In this document: piece after piece, positions 33,748 to 41,523 of the stretch | Position numbering within the stretch: position 1 is the first letter of the stretch | How the letters are laid out: each line of letters starts with the position of its first letter | From: Bacillus sp. REN10 | GTDB lineage: Bacteria > Bacillota > Bacilli > Bacillales > Domibacillaceae | Direction of reading: 5' to 3' | Length of the DNA: 64,000 nucleotides | NCBI RefSeq assembly: GCF_016820555.1 | Contig: NZ_JADHDW010000006.1 | Coordinates: 94,324 to 158,323, forward strand | Program-made: the position numbers and the translations under genes | The notes under the pieces: model-generated | Told to the model about the DNA's origin: nothing | Seen by the model: only the letters and a program-made list of their open reading frames with translations | Database searches by the model: none

Positions 33748-33920
33748 GTCCAGCTGATGAAAAAGAATTAACGATTGCTGCTCTTCTTTACTATCATGTG
33801 TACGATCAGGACCTACCTGACCGATCCTATAGTAAGCAAGATATTGAGTATATTATCCAAAAGCTTCAACAAACCATTGAAACGGGACAAGATGAATTAC
33901 TCTCGTCTAGCATACATTAA
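33720..33920 (+). other. Candidate -1 frameshift signal and downstream open frame
   Basis: GGAG at 33720-33723 lies 8 nt before an in-frame A AAA AAG heptamer (33732-33738) within nine A. A -1 slip continues as Glu-Gln-Leu-Ser-Pro and stays open for 60 codons to the stop at 33918-33920. That frame has no ATG, GTG or TTG between its upstream stop (33684) and 33798, so it cannot start independently near its beginning. Confidence 0.55.
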
Positions 33921-33958
33921 AGAGTCACTCCACATTGTGGAGTGACTCTTATTTCTTT
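33921..33958. terminator. Convergent hairpin terminator
   Basis: A perfect 13-bp stem (AGAGTCACTCCAC/GTGGAGTGACTCT) with a 3-nt loop, T-rich on the plus side. It abuts the stop codons of both converging genes. Confidence 0.8.
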
Positions 33959-34386
33959 TCGCTGATGGTCGGAATATTTCGGCGCCGCTGAAGAGATTGA
34001 TTGAAAGCCTCGATTAAATCATTGCCTTCTACCCCTTTATGAATTAAACTTTCCAGTACTTGTTTCGCATATTCATTTCGCATTTGTTGTAATCTTCCTT
34101 CAAGAAGAATGCTGATTCCGCCATCGAGCATTTTCATATCGCGCATCTCAGCGAGAAAGACGGCTGGGTCGTTATTCCGGTGTGAAATTAATATTTGGAC
34201 ATTCATGTCCCCTTCGCGCTTTTGACAGTCCAAGAAAAATGATTCATCGTCTTTATTGACAAATAATTCAATCAGCCATGTCCGTTTATCGTCTTCTTTA
34301 TTAATGATTAAGCCATCAATGAGTGTAATTTCTTGCAGCTGTTCGTCCTTATTCAGAAAAAATCCTGCAATTTTAAAGGTTTTCAT
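33949..34386 (-). CDS. ywpF: YwpF-like family protein
   Basis: 145 aa, cytoplasmic, mixed alpha/beta. The start MKTFKIAGF and the LIDGLIINKEDDKRTWLIE segment resemble B. subtilis YwpF, and the position before ssb is conserved. Function unknown. The second Met is used, with AAAGGAG about 11 nt upstream. Confidence 0.75.
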   Translation of the reverse strand: MKTFKIAGFFLNKDEQLQEITLIDGLIINKEDDKRTWLIELFVNKDDESFFLDCQKREGDMNVQILISHRNNDPAVFLAEMRDMKMLDGGISILLEGRLQQMRNEYAKQVLESLIHKGVEGNDLIEAFNQSLQRRRNIPTISEKK

Positions 34387-34453
34387 GAAAGGTAACTCTC
34401 CTTTCTGTTTTAACAAAATTATACCATGTACCTAAAAATATCCAAAACATGAG

Positions 34454-34505
34454 CTTTCCTGCATATGAAAACTTAAGGATTTCTTATGTTTCATATGCAG
34501 GAAAG
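34454..34505. repeat. Perfect 17-bp inverted repeat in a divergent promoter region
   Basis: Arms at 34454-34470 and 34489-34505 (CTTTCCTGCATATGAAA and its complement) with an 18-nt centre. No U tract follows on either strand. It lies between ywpF (minus) and ssb (plus), where both promoters should be. The rest of the 34387-34634 gap shows nothing else I can name. Confidence 0.7.
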
Positions 34506-34634
34506 GTTAGTTTCTGTTTCTAAAGAGCAGCTTGGCATTATATATGACGCTGTAAATGGATAATATCTCAAGTTTACTTCTTTTGAAACGTTACAGTATG
34601 ATAAAGCCATCTTAGGAGAAAGGAGGAAACAATC

Positions 34635-35003
34635 ATTATTAATCAGGTGACACTTGTTGGCCGGTTGACAAAAGATCCCGAGATTCGCTTTATAGCAGAC
34701 GGCAGAGCCTTATTAAATATCACCTTAGCTGTTAATCGCCCCTATCGAAACCAAGAGGGCCTGTCACAGACCGATTTTATTTACTGCACCATCTGGAACA
34801 AATCCGCTGAGAACACGGCGAAGTATTGCCGGAAAGGTTCACTTGTTGGGGTGCTTGGAAACATTCAAACCCGCAATTATGACGACAAAGATGGCAGGCG
34901 GGTATATGTGACGGAAGTGATCGTCAACACCATTCGTTTTTTAGACAAGAAACGAAACGATTCCATAGAGTCTAACATGTTACCGATTTTGACCATACCA
35001 TAA
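34635..35003 (+). CDS. ssbB: Single-stranded DNA-binding protein (SsbB-like) with apparent ATT start
   Basis: OB-fold ssDNA-binding protein, 122 aa, lacking the long acidic tail of SsbA. The conserved start MxNQVxLVGRLTKDPE is reached only if translation begins at ATT 34635, which stands 8 nt after a perfect AAAGGAGG. The first standard start (GTG 34647) is 20 nt from the SD and would delete MINQ. B. subtilis SsbB acts in competence and recombination. AUU starts are rare (infC is the classic case). Confidence 0.85.
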   Translation: MINQVTLVGRLTKDPEIRFIADGRALLNITLAVNRPYRNQEGLSQTDFIYCTIWNKSAENTAKYCRKGSLVGVLGNIQTRNYDDKDGRRVYVTEVIVNTIRFLDKKRNDSIESNMLPILTIP

Positions 35004-35016
35004 GGGAGAAAAAAAG

Positions 35017-35181
35017 ATGTTGCAATCCGACAAGACAGATGAGAGAAGAGTAGAAGAAATGACCTATTGCCTCGGTAAAGCGTTAGTAAAAATCCGCGAA
35101 TTAGAAGAACGAGTAGCGAAATTAGAGCAACTTTACCTCCAAGAACAACCGCAAAATCAACCAACCATTCCGTGTTCATAA
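35017..35181 (+). CDS. Small coiled-coil protein
   Basis: 54 aa, ATG with AAGGGAGA upstream, 13 nt after ssb and probably co-transcribed. Residues about 8-42 are highly charged with Leu/Val at heptad spacing (ALVKIRELEERVAKLEQLYL), a likely coiled coil; a Gln/Pro tail follows. Family unknown to me. Confidence 0.55.
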   Translation: MLQSDKTDERRVEEMTYCLGKALVKIRELEERVAKLEQLYLQEQPQNQPTIPCS

Positions 35182-35258
35182 ATGATCATGCCTCTCCTCA
35201 TATGAAGCTGAAAAGCTCTGCGCAACATAACAGAACCTCAATTGCCGCCTCAAACGTC

Positions 35259-35290
35259 ATAGCCGGTTCTTCTCCTCAAGAACCGGCTAT
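35259..35290. terminator. Convergent hairpin between ssb operon and ywqA
   Basis: A perfect 13-bp stem (ATAGCCGGTTCTT/AAGAACCGGCTAT) with a 6-nt loop. It has no U tract on either strand, so termination may be weak or Rho-aided. Confidence 0.55.
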
Positions 35291-35293
35291 CCA

Positions 35294-38083
35294 TTATGTT
35301 AATGTTAACAGAGCTTGTAAATCTTGATCCGATAATTCGGTGATCCATTGGTCGCTCGTAATGATTTCATCGTTTAATGCCTGCTTTTTCTCCAGCATAC
35401 TATCAATTTTTTCCTCTAATGTTCCAGTTGTAATCATTTTATGCACATGAACGAAGCGCTTTTGCCCAATTCGATAGGCGCGGTCGGTCGCCTGATTTTC
35501 TACGGCTGGGTTCCACCAGCGATCATAGTGAATGACGTGATTCGCTGCGGTTAAATTGAGTCCAGTGCCGCCTGCTTTTAACGAAAGCAAAAAGATGGGG
35601 AACTCTCCTTCTTGAAACTTTCTCACTAACTGGTCCCGCTGATCTTTTGATGTGCTGCCGTTTAAAAACGGAACGGTTAAACCGAATCGCCTTTCAATCT
35701 CTTGCTGAATCATTTCGCCCATACCGATGTATTGAGTGAAAATTAAACAGGCTTCTTTTCGCTCGACAATGTTTTCAACAAGTTCCATGAGCTTATTCAT
35801 TTTCTCGGAACGTTCAACAATATGCTCTGGCAATTCTTCTTTCAAGTAGAGGGAAGGATGGTTGCAAAGCTGCTTAATTTTATTGAGCATTTGCAAGATT
35901 AGCCCGCGCCGTTCGAAGGCGGATAGTTTACTGATTTCCTCCATCGTTTCATGAACAAGCTGTTCATAAAGCACCGCTTGTTCCACCGTTAACGGACAAT
36001 ACTCTTTTTGTTCGAGCTTATCCGGCAAATTGAGTTCCACCTCTGGGTCCGTTTTCGTTCGGCGCAGCAAAAATGGCCGGATTTTCGCTTGTAGCACAGC
36101 CACTTTCTCTTTACTATTGTCTTTTTCAATCGGGACAATATAATTTTTTTGGAATTGCTGCAAACTGTTTAAATAGCCGCGATTCGTAAAGTCAAAGATG
36201 GCCCATAGTTCCGATAAGCGGTTTTCCATTGGCGTTCCTGTTAAGGCGACATGATGCTTTCCTTTCAGTTTGCGGATCGCTCTTGATTGCTTCGTGTGCG
36301 CGTTTTTAATATTTTGTGCTTCATCTAGAGCCACAGTGCTCCATTCCACCGCTGAAAGAGTGTCGAAATCAAGATGAGATAAACCGTAGGAGGTGAGCAC
36401 CACGTCCATGTCTTGGATCATGGTTTGAAACGCCTCTTCCTGCTCGCGATTGCTTCCGTAATGAAGCAGCACGCGCAAATCGGGGGCAAACCGTTCTAAT
36501 TCCTTTTGCCAGTTACCGAGCACCGATGTCGGACAAATAATTAAAGCAGGTGACTGTGTTCGTTCCCGCTCCTTCACATGAAGCAAGTAGGAAATCAATT
36601 GAATCGTTTTCCCAAGTCCCATATCATCCGCTAGACATGCACCAAACCCGCAGGAGCGCAGAAACAGCATCCAGCTCATCCCGAACTGCTGATACGGCCT
36701 TAACTCTGCTTCAAGCTTAGCAGGAGCCGGTTCAAGCGGAATCGAGGATACATCTTTGAGCTGAGCGATCATCTTTTTGAACGAGCGGTTTAAATCAATT
36801 TGAATTTGCGCGAAAAGGCGCGGATCGAGCATCTCATCTGCCGGCATTTCTTCAGGCATTAGCTCTTGCTCGAGCAAATCTTGCAAGCGAAGCCCTTCTT
36901 TCTTCGCTTTTCGCATCAGCCCTTGAATTTTGCGGACCATCTCCGGGTCGAGCTGAATCCATTCACCGTTCACTTTCACGAGGCGACGATTGGCTTCTGT
37001 CAGCTTGTCAAACTCCTCCTCCGATAACTCAGCCCCGTTCATCGATAAGCGCCAGTTGAAATCGAGTATTGCTTGCAGTCCGACGAAGGAAGGGCGGTGA
37101 CTGGCGCTTTGTGATGATACTTTCGCCGATAAGGACAGCGAAGCTTTGCGGACCGATTCCCACCAAGACGGCAGCAAGATGTGAATGCCAAGCTGCATCA
37201 ACTTCTCGCTTGCTTCTGTCAGAAATAAAAACGCCAATTCTTCAGAGAGAAGCGCTCGCAACTCGCCATGGTCTTCTAACCAAGGGAATAATCGCAGCCA
37301 GCGGGCTTGTTCTTTCTCTGCTTCCTGCAGAAAAGGTGCCCAGCTTTTCGGTATCCGTCCGTTGAGCGGATAGATTTTTTCTTCTTTCTGTTGATGAATC
37401 AGCACGGTTTCAAGCGTCCAATCCTCTCCGTCTTCTGCTGGCTCTGTTAGTCGAAGGCCCACATGAAAAGGGATCTCGCTCTCTTCTTTGCCGATCCATT
37501 CCCGAAAGCGAGCATGGTCAAAATAACGATTGAGCTCCTCAGGGGTAAATGTTGCCGCTGCCAGCTGATGGAGCCGCTGATGATTCGTTGCACGTTGAAA
37601 GACTTCCTCCGCACAGTGTTGGAAGAGCACCGTTACTAGTTCACGGTTACTGACGTCTACCACATGTTCTTCCCAAAAGGAATGAGAGAATTCATCCCAC
37701 ACCGCATCCGGCACTTTCCATTGAATGCCTTCTTCTTTGAAATCAGGTGAAAAGTCGCCATCTACGATCGTTTCATACAGAATGGGAGCCGCAGCTAAGC
37801 TAAAGTGACACAGTTCATCCCATTCCCAATGAATGAAGCGATTAAATTGTTCACTTTGAAATAAAGTGACCCACTGCCAAGCGGAAAGCAACACGCCGTT
37901 TTTGCCTTCGTAGTTCGCTTGCGATAGCCGCGAGCCGTAAAAGCTGTCCTCATGCTGCAAAAACAGCTGCTTCACCCACTGTTCAGGCGGGAGATAGATG
38001 CCGGATTGGTTCTCTGCATAGAGAAAAAACTTCGTATGTTCGATCAAGGCCATACGGATCATCATCGTTCTCGTTTTAAACAT
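35294..38083 (-). CDS. ywqA: SNF2-family DEAD/DEAH-like helicase YwqA
   Basis: 929 aa. The N-terminal half is the bacterial SNF2-associated region; the C-terminal half holds the ATPase with Walker A DDMGLGKT (about 480-490), DEAQ box (about 587), TGTPMENRLSELW, and motif VI QATDRAYRIGQ. RapA-type, likely a nucleic-acid translocase. Overlaps ywqB by 8 nt, so the pair is translationally coupled. SNF2-SWIM pairs are common in bacteria; the substrate is unknown. Confidence 0.93.
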   Translation of the reverse strand: MFKTRTMMIRMALIEHTKFFLYAENQSGIYLPPEQWVKQLFLQHEDSFYGSRLSQANYEGKNGVLLSAWQWVTLFQSEQFNRFIHWEWDELCHFSLAAAPILYETIVDGDFSPDFKEEGIQWKVPDAVWDEFSHSFWEEHVVDVSNRELVTVLFQHCAEEVFQRATNHQRLHQLAAATFTPEELNRYFDHARFREWIGKEESEIPFHVGLRLTEPAEDGEDWTLETVLIHQQKEEKIYPLNGRIPKSWAPFLQEAEKEQARWLRLFPWLEDHGELRALLSEELAFLFLTEASEKLMQLGIHILLPSWWESVRKASLSLSAKVSSQSASHRPSFVGLQAILDFNWRLSMNGAELSEEEFDKLTEANRRLVKVNGEWIQLDPEMVRKIQGLMRKAKKEGLRLQDLLEQELMPEEMPADEMLDPRLFAQIQIDLNRSFKKMIAQLKDVSSIPLEPAPAKLEAELRPYQQFGMSWMLFLRSCGFGACLADDMGLGKTIQLISYLLHVKERERTQSPALIICPTSVLGNWQKELERFAPDLRVLLHYGSNREQEEAFQTMIQDMDVVLTSYGLSHLDFDTLSAVEWSTVALDEAQNIKNAHTKQSRAIRKLKGKHHVALTGTPMENRLSELWAIFDFTNRGYLNSLQQFQKNYIVPIEKDNSKEKVAVLQAKIRPFLLRRTKTDPEVELNLPDKLEQKEYCPLTVEQAVLYEQLVHETMEEISKLSAFERRGLILQMLNKIKQLCNHPSLYLKEELPEHIVERSEKMNKLMELVENIVERKEACLIFTQYIGMGEMIQQEIERRFGLTVPFLNGSTSKDQRDQLVRKFQEGEFPIFLLSLKAGGTGLNLTAANHVIHYDRWWNPAVENQATDRAYRIGQKRFVHVHKMITTGTLEEKIDSMLEKKQALNDEIITSDQWITELSDQDLQALLTLT

Positions 38084-39701
38084 CGATTAGTTTACCCTTT
38101 CTACACTCTTCTTGAAATGCCCGCAACCGCTTCGTTTCTTCTAAGAGTATCGTGATATATTGTTCCCAGCGGTCTGTCCGCTTTAACTTTTTATATAATG
38201 TCCGCAGTCGCTTTAAGTAGCGGACCGCTTTTTTATAGCTATCCCGGTTGCGCTGGCTCACTAACTCATCAATTCCGTGATGATAGAGAGGTAGCACGTC
38301 TTCGGGCGCGAGTTTTTGCGCTTCTTTTAAGCCGACTTGATCAAGCTCTATTAAATCATAATTGATCCATGATTGCAGTTCGACCCATTCTTGGATTTGC
38401 CCCAGATTTAGCAAATACATGCTTAAATCCAAATAGCTAAAGGGAAGCATACGCTCAAGCAAACTTCGATACAAGAGCGGCTCTTTCGCCATCAGCCAGT
38501 CCCGGTCACAATAAGTGAGCAGCCAGTTGACAAATCGCCGGCATTGCAAGCTGTCTCCTAATTGCTGCAAATAAGGTTCCAGCTTTTGTTCGATCAAGGT
38601 TAAGAGTGCCCGGACCTTCTCATATTGCTTTAAGGAAAAGGCGTCATGTAGCCAAAACATATAATAGTCCAGCATGTCTTCTTCCATTTTATTCGCTGTT
38701 TTCATAAATAAATCAAGCTGATTGGCCAGCAGTAGCTGATGCAAATAAGCGATGAAAAGGGCGGTATTTGGCTGTTCGCTAAGCTGACGTTCTAAGCGCA
38801 GTCGCTCCTCTTTTCGCCATGCTTCCCGCTTGAACAGGTCATTCCATAAATAGCGATACAGATCAATGCGCTGTTCCGCAAACACATGCCATTCGGTTGA
38901 CATCATCCCGGCTGTCTCTTGCTGTAAATAATGAATATAGTCATCAAATTCAAAAGGGAGGGCGTGGACACTGATGCTTGCTGCGGCATCTGCCGCTTCT
39001 TCCACTAAATAATATAAAAAAGCGGTCCCTGACCGAAACAGCACTTCAGGCGCAATATTCTTGCCGTTAAATAATTTCACCATATAGACGAATAAACCAA
39101 CATGGGCATACAGCTCATATAACGGCTGCCATTCCCGCTTAGAAGGTTTTTGCTTCAAAAGCGTCTCCAGTACTTGTCTGCCTGCAAATTCGATGGAATA
39201 CGGATTGGAGACAAGGGTTCTTGAGGACAAGTGTTTGTGAATCTGTTTCTCGATATTAGCCGTCCAAGCGTTCGGGCCATCTTCTGCTGTGATTCGGCTG
39301 TGCAACAGATCACTCGCTCTCATCACACCTGGAATGGACGTTAAATTTGTTTTAGGAGAAAGCCAATTTTCCAGCCACTCGTCTGTCGTCTTTACATCTT
39401 CATATACTTGAAGGAAGACGGCAACTTGATGAGAACACCAAGAATCTTCCGAACAAGAACAAGTGCTGAATGAGGGAAACTCTAGATCAAGTGCTACCTT
39501 ATACAGCTCTTCATCCGTTAAAACGGAGCCAGATATCAGTTTTTCTGACATCATATTAATTTGCACATAATCATGTTCAAACAGCTCCAACCCGTCGTCT
39601 ACAATGCCTCGATCTTTTGGCAAGGATGGACTGAGCTCCAGCTGTAATTCTGAACCGAAAGCATCCAATTTTTCGTTAAATAATTCACTGTTTTCATCCA
39701 T
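38076..39701 (-). CDS. ywqB: SWIM zinc-finger protein YwqB
   Basis: 541 aa. SWIM motif CxCx5CxH formed by Cys81, Cys83, Cys89 and His91, predicted to bind zinc and DNA or protein; the rest is helical and TPR-like, rich in Leu and aromatic residues. GGAGGG SD. Partner of the SNF2 protein encoded immediately downstream. Confidence 0.9.
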   Translation of the reverse strand: MDENSELFNEKLDAFGSELQLELSPSLPKDRGIVDDGLELFEHDYVQINMMSEKLISGSVLTDEELYKVALDLEFPSFSTCSCSEDSWCSHQVAVFLQVYEDVKTTDEWLENWLSPKTNLTSIPGVMRASDLLHSRITAEDGPNAWTANIEKQIHKHLSSRTLVSNPYSIEFAGRQVLETLLKQKPSKREWQPLYELYAHVGLFVYMVKLFNGKNIAPEVLFRSGTAFLYYLVEEAADAAASISVHALPFEFDDYIHYLQQETAGMMSTEWHVFAEQRIDLYRYLWNDLFKREAWRKEERLRLERQLSEQPNTALFIAYLHQLLLANQLDLFMKTANKMEEDMLDYYMFWLHDAFSLKQYEKVRALLTLIEQKLEPYLQQLGDSLQCRRFVNWLLTYCDRDWLMAKEPLLYRSLLERMLPFSYLDLSMYLLNLGQIQEWVELQSWINYDLIELDQVGLKEAQKLAPEDVLPLYHHGIDELVSQRNRDSYKKAVRYLKRLRTLYKKLKRTDRWEQYITILLEETKRLRAFQEECRKGKLIDV

Positions 39702-39983
39702 AGATAGGCCCTCCGTTCCTGTTTATTCGTATCCCCTCATTATAAAACAAATCATGTAAATAAAACATGTGAATCGCGTAAAAGCGAGAATAAACAAGAA
39801 ATTTCAGTTATTTCTAAACATTTCATTCGCGTTACAAATATTAAATTTTTTTGGTAATACAATCCATAAACTACTGATTTTATCGCATTATTGCTTGTAA
39901 AATTATTAATAGTTTAATAGAAGGGGATTTGATTTTAAAAGAGATATGTTAGAATGAAGGCAAATAAGAAGGGAGGTAGGAGT

Positions 39984-41423
39984 GTGAAGAAGAGGGCTTT
40001 TTTAGTCTTTTTGTCGTTTCTTTTAGTCATTCCTATGTTAAGTAGTAAAAGTACCGCATTTGCTAGTACTTTTTCAGATGTGCCTGATTCATACCGCGCA
40101 GCTAAAGAGATTAATTATTTAGCTCAAGGGGGCATTGCGCAAGGGGGAGGCAGTGAATTTAACCCGGATAAAAAGGTTACTCGTGCCGAAGCCGTCAGTT
40201 TAATTGGCCGCGCTTTGCAATTAAATGGCACACAGCGTGCAACTAGCTTTAAAGATGTGGGGGCAAGCATGTTTGCTTCTGGTTATATTCAATCGGCTGT
40301 TGATCGAGGCATTGTTTCCGGCTATGGTAATGGAAACTTTGAGCCTTACAAAGTCGTTACTCGCGGCGAAATGGCGATCATGATCAGTAAAGCGTTCGGC
40401 TACCCATTCAATAACACGAGCGGTGGAGCAGCGCAAGCTCTCATTTCTAGAGGGATTGCTCAAGGTTTAGGAGATGGGTCTTTTGGTGCATCGAACCAAA
40501 TCATTCGCGCTGATTTTTCCACCTTTTTGGCAAGGGCTATTAATCCAGAGTTCCGAGTGGATGGAGTTGCCATTGAGTTCGATCAAAATTTAACCGTCAA
40601 TACAGATGACTTGAATGTCAGAACCGGCCCTAATTCAGCCTATCCTAAAATCGCTGCATTAAATAAAGGAAAAGCTGTGAAAGGTGCCTTCTCAGTGGGA
40701 GCATGGTATTACATAAAAGCTGATTCTATTCAAGGTTTTGTGCATGGAAACTACTTAGATGGTAAAGGTTCATCAGGGGGCGCAACGAATCCTCCGCCAC
40801 CACCGCCACCGACAAGCAATGTAGATTCGCGCATTAAAAATCAAGTAATCGTTCTTGACCCTGGTCACGGCGGACATGATCCAGGAGCGGTTGGTTACGG
40901 CATTAATGAAAAAGACGTTGTACTGGCTACTGGTTTAAAGGTCAACAATCTGTTCAAGAAAACACCTTTCCAAGTGAAAATGACGCGTTCTACCGATAAA
41001 TATGTGACTCTTAGCGGCCGTGTCAGCTATGCGCAAGCGGTCAAAGGAAACACATTTGTCAGCATTCATGCCAACGCAGCGAATGGATCGGCTAGCGGAA
41101 CAGAAACATATTACTATGCTTCTAGAACGAATCCACATACAGCAGATAGTAAATTGCTAGCAACGAAGATTCAACAGCGCTTAGTGGCTGCCTGGAAATT
41201 AAATGATCGTGGCGTCAAAACAAAGAGTCTGCACGTAATTCGCGAGAACAGTATGCCGGCGACGTTATTAGAACTAGGCTTCATTGACAACAAGAACGAT
41301 AATGAGAAGCTAAGATCTGACTACTGGCAAAACGCAGCTGCGAAAGCGATTTATTATGGTATTTTAGACTACTATAAAGCAAAAGGATATAAAGTAGACT
41401 CGTTATATTCTGTAGCAAAATAG
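39984..41423 (+). CDS. SLH-anchored N-acetylmuramoyl-L-alanine amidase
   Basis: 479 aa secreted autolysin. Signal peptide (1-27, AFA cut), three SLH repeats (about 28-190), an SH3b domain (about 205-260, LNVRTGPN), a Gly/Pro linker with eight prolines, and an Amidase_3 catalytic domain (about 285-470). Zinc and catalytic residues are visible in DPGHGGHDPG, SIHANAA and LLELGF. GTG start with GGGAGG; the ATG 30 nt upstream precedes the SD. First of five SLH enzymes in a row. Confidence 0.93.
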   Translation: MKKRAFLVFLSFLLVIPMLSSKSTAFASTFSDVPDSYRAAKEINYLAQGGIAQGGGSEFNPDKKVTRAEAVSLIGRALQLNGTQRATSFKDVGASMFASGYIQSAVDRGIVSGYGNGNFEPYKVVTRGEMAIMISKAFGYPFNNTSGGAAQALISRGIAQGLGDGSFGASNQIIRADFSTFLARAINPEFRVDGVAIEFDQNLTVNTDDLNVRTGPNSAYPKIAALNKGKAVKGAFSVGAWYYIKADSIQGFVHGNYLDGKGSSGGATNPPPPPPPTSNVDSRIKNQVIVLDPGHGGHDPGAVGYGINEKDVVLATGLKVNNLFKKTPFQVKMTRSTDKYVTLSGRVSYAQAVKGNTFVSIHANAANGSASGTETYYYASRTNPHTADSKLLATKIQQRLVAAWKLNDRGVKTKSLHVIRENSMPATLLELGFIDNKNDNEKLRSDYWQNAAAKAIYYGILDYYKAKGYKVDSLYSVAK

Positions 41424-41470
41424 TAAACAAAATAACATATTATAATAGAATTATTCAGGTTAAAATAAGG

Positions 41471-41500
41471 GGGAGACTTTCATAGTCTTCCTTTTATTTT
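41471..41500 (+). terminator. Intrinsic terminator of the amidase gene
   Basis: GGGAGACT pairs with AGTCTTCC (one G-U), then TTTTATTTT. Confidence 0.7.
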
Positions 41501-41523
41501 CTTCAAAAAGAGAGGTGAGCCTG

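Noticed and set aside
34647..35003. ssb starting at the GTG
   Set aside because: The SD is 20 nt away and the conserved N-terminal residues would be lost; ATT fits better.
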